In this document: positions 59,402 to 64,000 of the stretch, one piece after another
How the letters are laid out: every line of letters begins with the position of its first letter
How positions within the stretch are numbered: position 1 is the stretch's first letter
Source: Trichosporon coremiiforme
Taxonomy: Eukaryota; Basidiomycota; Tremellomycetes; Trichosporonales; Trichosporonaceae
Reading direction: 5' to 3'
NCBI GenBank assembly: GCA_039545355.1
Contig: BCJJ01000029.1
Span: 310,001-374,000 of the forward strand
Length of the DNA stretch: 64,000 nt
Program-made: the position numbers and the translations under genes
The notes under the pieces: model-generated
Databases searched by the model: none
The model's input: only the letters and a program-made list of their open reading frames with translations
Told to the model about the DNA's origin: nothing

Positions 59402-59930
59402 GGGGTTTTGAAGGCCGCGGCGACTGGCGCGATAAGGGCAGGAGTGCCGGGAGCTAGCGCAAGTGCGCAGGCACACGCTGTTGCTGTCGCGGCCACAGGC
59501 ATCGCGGTCGCTGCGGCGCAGACCTTGGCTGTGAGCATGAGCAGCGAGAGCAAAGGTCGTAGAGAGAGTGAGAAGAGATAGCAGGAGGAGAAGAACGGAG
59601 AGGTAGAGGTAGAGGAATGGAGCAGGAGAGCAAGAGACAGCGTAATGACATAGAGAACCTGAATTCATTATGTATGACAAACCTGGCCCGAGTGCATGAA
59701 CGCATGAACGCCGCACGTCCGGCAGTACACCAGTCCGGTCGGAGCTTGCTGCAACGCTGGCGGGGCGGAACATGGTCCCCTTGGTCCATCCTCAGTGAAC
59801 ACACCGCACACTAGGTGGATCTGACCCAAACTACCTCTACGTAAGCCTGCACACAGCCCGTAGAGGCACCCTCCACAAGACAGACTTGATAAGATACAAT
59901 AATACATTTAGTCATCTACAGATAGTGTGT
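59402..59930. other. Convergent 3' region of the regulator and DUT1
   Basis: 529 bp between stop codons. No gene seen. A purine-rich tract at 59530-59640 and an AT-richer part near 59880-59930 probably hold the 3' UTR ends. Confidence 0.4.
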
Positions 59931-60642
59931 CTAGGACGAAGGCTGGGGAGGCGGCGCCGTCTTGGTCTCCGCGGCGGAGACACCCGTCGAGCCAAACCCG
60001 CCCTCGCCGCGGACAGTCTCATCAAGGTCCTCGACCTCCATGGCGGGCGCCATGCGGACCTCCTCAAGAATAAGCTGCGCAATCCGATCGCCCTCGTTGA
60101 CCTTGAACTCCTCATCCGAGAGGTTGAACAGAATCACCTTGAGCGGGCCGCGGTAGTCGGCATCAATGACGCCGGCACCCGTGTCAATCGAGTGCTTGGC
60201 GGCCAGGCCGGAACGGGGCGCGACGCGGCCATAAGTACCCAAAGGGAGGGCAATGGAAATGTCCGTGTCGATCATGGCCTTGCCCCTGGCAGGGACGGTA
60301 GAGGGACGAGAGGCGTACAGGTCGAATCCGGCTGCGAAGGCGGAGCCGCGGGTCGGGATCGTGGCTGAAGGGCTGAGGCGCTTGACGCGGAGGGGCTCGG
60401 ACTGCTCATCAGCACACTGTCTCCACTCTGTTTTCCACAGGTTTGTATCCATGGAGCTGTTGCTCGGTAGGACAGGACATGGGGGACGAGGGGTGACTCA
60501 CCAGAGCACTCTTGGCGCAGTTGCACGCCGAAGCGACGGCCTTGGCGGCGTTCATCTTGGGCTGAGGAGGAGGCGAGGGGAGCTTAGCAGTGGCCTTCTT
60601 GCCCTCGACGGGAGTCTTGGAGGGAGTGGAGACGGCGACCAT
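59931..60642 (-). CDS. DUT1: Deoxyuridine triphosphatase (dUTPase)
   Basis: Predicted 208 aa in two exons, 60642-60502 and 60416-59931, with an 85-nt intron. It hydrolyses dUTP to dUMP and keeps uracil out of DNA. All five trimeric dUTPase motifs are visible: [13 protein letters not shown] (1), APRSGLAAK (2), [14 protein letters not shown] (3), GDRIAQLIL (4) and the C-terminal [10 protein letters not shown] (5). The N-terminal ~45 residues (Lys/Pro/Ala-rich) form an extension before the core. The tail after motif 5 is Pro/Ser-rich. Its start is 214 bp from MAGO in a tight divergent arrangement. Confidence 0.95.
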
Positions 60643-60856
60643 TATCGTTGTTATTGTGACAACAACAAAAGGGCGGGGCGGGGCGAAATCAAACGCGTCC
60701 TCGCACCCTCGCGCGACGCGTCCGTCATATAACCTATGTGCCACGCGTCGTATTGCCGAATTTTCCGTGGCCACCAAGCCCTCGCCTGGTCTGTTGTTGT
60801 GACGCAACGTTAATGAGCTCGAGATTTCGGCTGAGCCAAGTAACAAGTAAAGCAAG
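60643..60856. promoter_or_regulatory. Compact divergent DUT1 / MAGO promoter
   Basis: Only 214 bp between the two ATGs. It contains a CGCG-containing pair (ACGCGTCC near 60693 and GACGCGTCCGTC at 60715) resembling the ACGCGT MCB element that drives S-phase genes such as dUTPase in yeasts. This is a suggestion from sequence only. Confidence 0.45.
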
Positions 60857-62119
60857 ATGGCGAGCACCAACATTGAGGAACTCCAGAACGACCCGTTCTA
60901 CCTCCGGTAAGACGCTGAGCTGTAGCGCCGGCTGACTCGGGACAGATACTAGTGAGTTACCTTTTCTTCCTTCCACTCTCGCTCCTACGCCTCGACACTC
61001 TTCTCGACCTCACCTCAATCCCTTGTCGCCTCGTCTCGGCCGACAGTCAATCGGATGAGAATATGAGAGAAGGGCGTTTGAGCTTCGGCACACCCCTCAC
61101 GTCACTTCGCTCCGCTCAAAGTGCACCGCTGACAGCAGCACCGGACACCAGGGCCAGCACGGACACGAGTTTCTCGAGTTCGAGTACACGCACGGAAGGC
61201 TGCGATACGCCAACAACTCGAACTACCGTAATGACTCGTTGATCAGGAAGGAGGGTGAGTATGCTTGCCCGCTAAGGCGCCCCGGCGCCGGCGGCGTGCT
61301 CATGGACGAGTGTGGTGAGCGACAAAGGGCTGTCCCGCGTGCCCTAGGTTGCCCGCGCGTGTGGGACGATACGAGCGGCGAACTATCACTGCCACTGCTA
61401 GTGTGGCCAAATGCGAGCTCACAGTACCCACGAACAGCTGGATAGACTGCATCGTGACAGCCCACACACCAGTGTGTACTCGCTACGCCCCTCGCCTCTC
61501 GCTTCGCTTGGCTCCGCTAACCCCAGTGTACGTCGGCCCCGCCGTCGCGGAGGAGTTCAAGCGTATTGTGCGCGACAGCGAGATCACCAAGTGAGCTTCT
61601 GGGGCCGCGCTCAAGCTGACGGGAACAGGGAAGACGACGCGCAATGGCCTAAGAAGAACGTCGTCGGTCGTCAGGAGCTCGAGGTCAGGATAGACAAGGA
61701 CCACATCTCGTTCGAGGTGAGTGACCAAGCTTGCTAGGCGACGTCTTTGCAAGCTGTCACACATGGCCACCCATAGCTGACAACGCAGACCGCCAAGATT
61801 GGATCTCTCGCCGACGTCAACGACAGCGAGGACGCGGAGGGTCTCCGTGTGTTCTACTACCTCGTCCAGGACCTCAAGGTGAGTTTCGCGGAAAGGCACT
61901 TCTAACTCGTCACAGTGCTTCGTCCTGTCCCTCATCACGCTGCACTTCAAGATCAAGCCGAGTGAGTATTGCATTTCCTGCCTGTGGTTTGGGGTTCTCG
62001 AGGGTTGAGACTGCACGTCTGTATGCTTGCCGTGCATGTCGGACTCTGTTTCACTCCCCCTCGGGAGCTAGACTGCCATCACTAGAAGGTGGAATGCTAA
62101 CGTTCCAGTTCAACAATAG
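60857..62119 (+). CDS. MAGO: Mago nashi, exon junction complex core
   Basis: Predicted 156 aa in eight exons: 60857-60906, 60946-60951, 61139-61254, 61527-61590, 61629-61716, 61789-61878, 61916-61961, 62109-62119. It pairs with Y14 in the exon junction complex. Conserved text: [84 protein letters not shown] and HFKIKP. Exon 2 is six nucleotides (ATACTA) and supplies Tyr-Tyr of the conserved YLRYY; skipping it keeps the frame but deletes two conserved residues. The last splice is less certain: it gives KIKPIQQ, with two residues more than animal Mago. Introns 2 and 3 are 187 and 272 nt. Confidence 0.94.
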
Positions 62120-63716
62120 ACGACTTGTGAGACAGCGAGAAGGTGACCGACCTCTAGTGGTATTCTTGATCTCAGCCTGAGACGAGACATCAGGCTATTG
62201 TAGACGCAGCTGGCGGCGCACACGACCAGAGTCGTGCGAGCGGAGCCGCAAGCATCATGCATATGTAACAATGGGCATCAGCAGGAGCCGCGGCAACGAG
62301 TGATGGTTGACACTGACACTGTTGGTGGCATTGCGTAGTGCGCTGGATCTGGCGTGTCTGGCCGGTGCCGGCGAGGTCGGCGCAGCGCGTCCAATGCCGG
62401 TGCAAGAGGCGCAGCACTCTGTAGTGGTGTGCCCTGGAATCATGGAACATGACGATAGGATTTGGCTGGAACCGGGAGACAAGAGCATGCAGAGCAGGGA
62501 GCGGAGACGATTGGCCGCCGCTGTCTCTGGGGCAGCTCAAAGTCGGGCACTGTTGTTGCGTGTTGCATGTTTCGTCGCTCGGTACAAGGAAGCACCGAGG
62601 GGAGAGGCAGAGGCCAGGGCGAATGGAGAGTGCATGGAGAGAGAAAAGCAGGTTAAGGTTGCATGTCAGAGGCATGGGCGGGAAGCGTCGCTCGCGGAAG
62701 TGGTCTGGGTGGTCTCGACGTCTGAAGGTCTCGGTCGCTCCGGGTCGTGAGGCAGGAGTGTCGGGCGCGCCCAACTAACAGAGGCTCGAGAACGCAGAGT
62801 AATGGAAGCATGAGGCGCTGGTTCCGAGTGCGCAGCGGGCAGCGCAGCAGCAGTGCAGGACATGTAGGATAGGAGCCACAGGTCGAGATCTCCGCGGTAC
62901 AAGCAGCAAAGGCTGAGTAGAGTTTGAGGAACGGCGGCATGGTCTTGGCCCATCGTCGTCCTCTTGGTGCAGGGTTCGAAATCGACCATCTACCGGCCCC
63001 TCCGTCTCTGCTCCCTCTGCTCTCTATCGTCAACAATCACTCCACGCAACAATAGCGATACCCAACCCCCAGCGGACGACACATATTGTTGCTCTGTCTA
63101 GTCGCTGCAGCCTTCCGGGCTTCGCTCCAAGCGCCAAGCCAGGCGCTCTGAAATCGTATTCCTGGGGTGGAAATCGAAATCGGCAGCGGTTTCCGCTCGT
63201 TGCCGACCATCCTTGGACCGAAGCGCCTACCGCGTACAAGGCCTTACCCTGGACTCCGGGCGGCGGCAGTAACTGGTTGCATACCGTTAGACCATAGACA
63301 CCACCATCCATAGTCCTCGCTCGCACCGGCCCAGGCTTACACTCTCGGGAATAGGAAATCACACCACCACCATCCACCGACTCCAATCCTCCTTTATCTC
63401 ATTTGTCTTCCCTCCACTCTCAACAACCACCCCGTTTCATCCCCAGTCGTCTGCACATACCCCGCGCCGACGACTGCATCGACGTCTCACCCCCTCGCCA
63501 CCGGCACCCCCCAAAACGCCCCTGCTCCCACCGCGCGCACTGTGACAGCCCCGCCGCCGCAACCCTCCCAGTGCCGCCGCATCGGCGATCGCTCGGGCAA
63601 CTCCCCTCGAGCTTCAGACTGTCCCCTCCATCATTCAGTCTTCGTCCGGTTCATGATCTAACGATACTGCACCAACACAATCTGGACTTCTGCATCACAC
63701 CAACCCCGCACCCACC
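62120..63716. other. Intergenic region without recognisable gene
   Basis: About 1.6 kb. Open frames on both strands lack domains. A hairpin-forming stretch lies at 63180-63205 (CGGCAGCGG ... CCGCTCGTTGCCG), and a GGTTCGAAATC word is near 62974; neither makes a convincing tRNA. 63360-63716 is CT/CA-rich and is probably the leader of the last gene. Confidence 0.4.
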
Positions 63717-64000
63717 ATGCCCCTCCCCAGCGGGACGGTGCCGGTCGCGCCCAGCGCCGCCGACACGCCCCCGCCCCCAGCTTTCCTCGTCCGCTTCCCA
63801 GAGGACACGTGGGCCAAGCTCGCCGCCGCCGACGGCGGGGTCACGATCACTGTCGGCGATGACATGGTGAGTACAATGGAAGGCCTTATGGGGATTGCGC
63901 TGACGAATGCATAGACTCTGAACCTGCCCGGGCAGGAACCGATCCGGCTAGACAGCCAGACGGCCCAGCAGTCGGAACTGTACGCCTTCGACCCCAGCGC
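63717..64000 (+). CDS. Possible ELL-type RNA polymerase II elongation factor, 5' part only
   Basis: Truncated by the window edge. Exon 1 is 63717-63866 and exon 2 starts at 63915 and is open to 64000; the 48-nt intron has GTGAGT and CTGAC signals. The visible 78 residues contain FLVRFPEDTWAKLAAADGG, ITVGDDMTLNLPGQ and DSQTAQQSELYAFD, which look like the N-terminal domain of ELL factors (a short beta-strand domain with the hallmark small-peptide GQ). The assignment is tentative because most of the protein is missing. Confidence 0.5.

Noticed and set aside
63180..63300. tRNA-like words and a hairpin on both strands
   Set aside because: The A-box-like TGGTCTAACGG on the minus strand lacks a matching B box, and the stems do not form a cloverleaf.

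Overview
The window is nuclear DNA from a basidiomycete yeast or fungus, most likely a tremellomycete and possibly Trichosporonales. The genus is an inference. The evidence is GC-rich, intron-dense genes with mostly 36-60 nt introns, GTGAGT/GTGCGT donors, CTGAC-type branch sites 5-13 nt before the acceptor, and conserved eukaryotic genes packed with short intergenic gaps. There is one assembly gap of about 190 N (46894-47083).

Layout. 1-5.7 kb has no recognisable gene, and its right half looks like a CT-rich leader. 5.7-8.1 kb holds a proline-rich Zn2Cys6 regulator (+). 8.1-14.4 kb is gene-poor, with an array of the nonamer ATCTCAAAT and possible gene relics. From 14.4 kb the window is ordinary gene space: JLP2/CCDC25 (-), ELYS-like nucleoporin (+), SAR1 (-), a LOG-domain gene apparently spliced into an aminodeoxychorismate-lyase-like exon (+), a YPQ-type PQ-loop vacuolar transporter (-) divergent from a VBA-type MFS transporter (+), a Gfo/Idh/MocA oxidoreductase (-), an acidic protein (-), a secreted Gln-rich GH128 glucanase (-), GPI14 (+), NOT4 (-), BUD13 (+), the gap, PAL1 (+), a phytanoyl-CoA dioxygenase-like protein (+), a GNAT acetyltransferase (-), a CPYC glutaredoxin (+), a second Zn2Cys6 regulator (+), DUT1 (-), MAGO (+), and the 5' end of an ELL-like gene running off the right edge.

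The genes are mostly housekeeping and do not form one pathway. Three groupings stand out: the two divergent vacuolar amino-acid transporters; several RNA-processing factors (NOT4, BUD13, MAGO) encoded by intron-rich genes; and cell-surface or morphology functions (GPI14, GH128, PAL1). I placed exon borders by hand from splice signals, reading frame and family conservation; the frame was checked by arithmetic for every multi-exon model.

The most unusual signals are the predicted LOG-ADCL gene fusion through a GC-AG intron, functional micro-exons of 5-10 nt in SAR1, MAGO, PAL1 and the acidic protein, an 843-nt intron in JLP2, a ~228-nt AG-free intron tract, and the ATCTCAAAT array.
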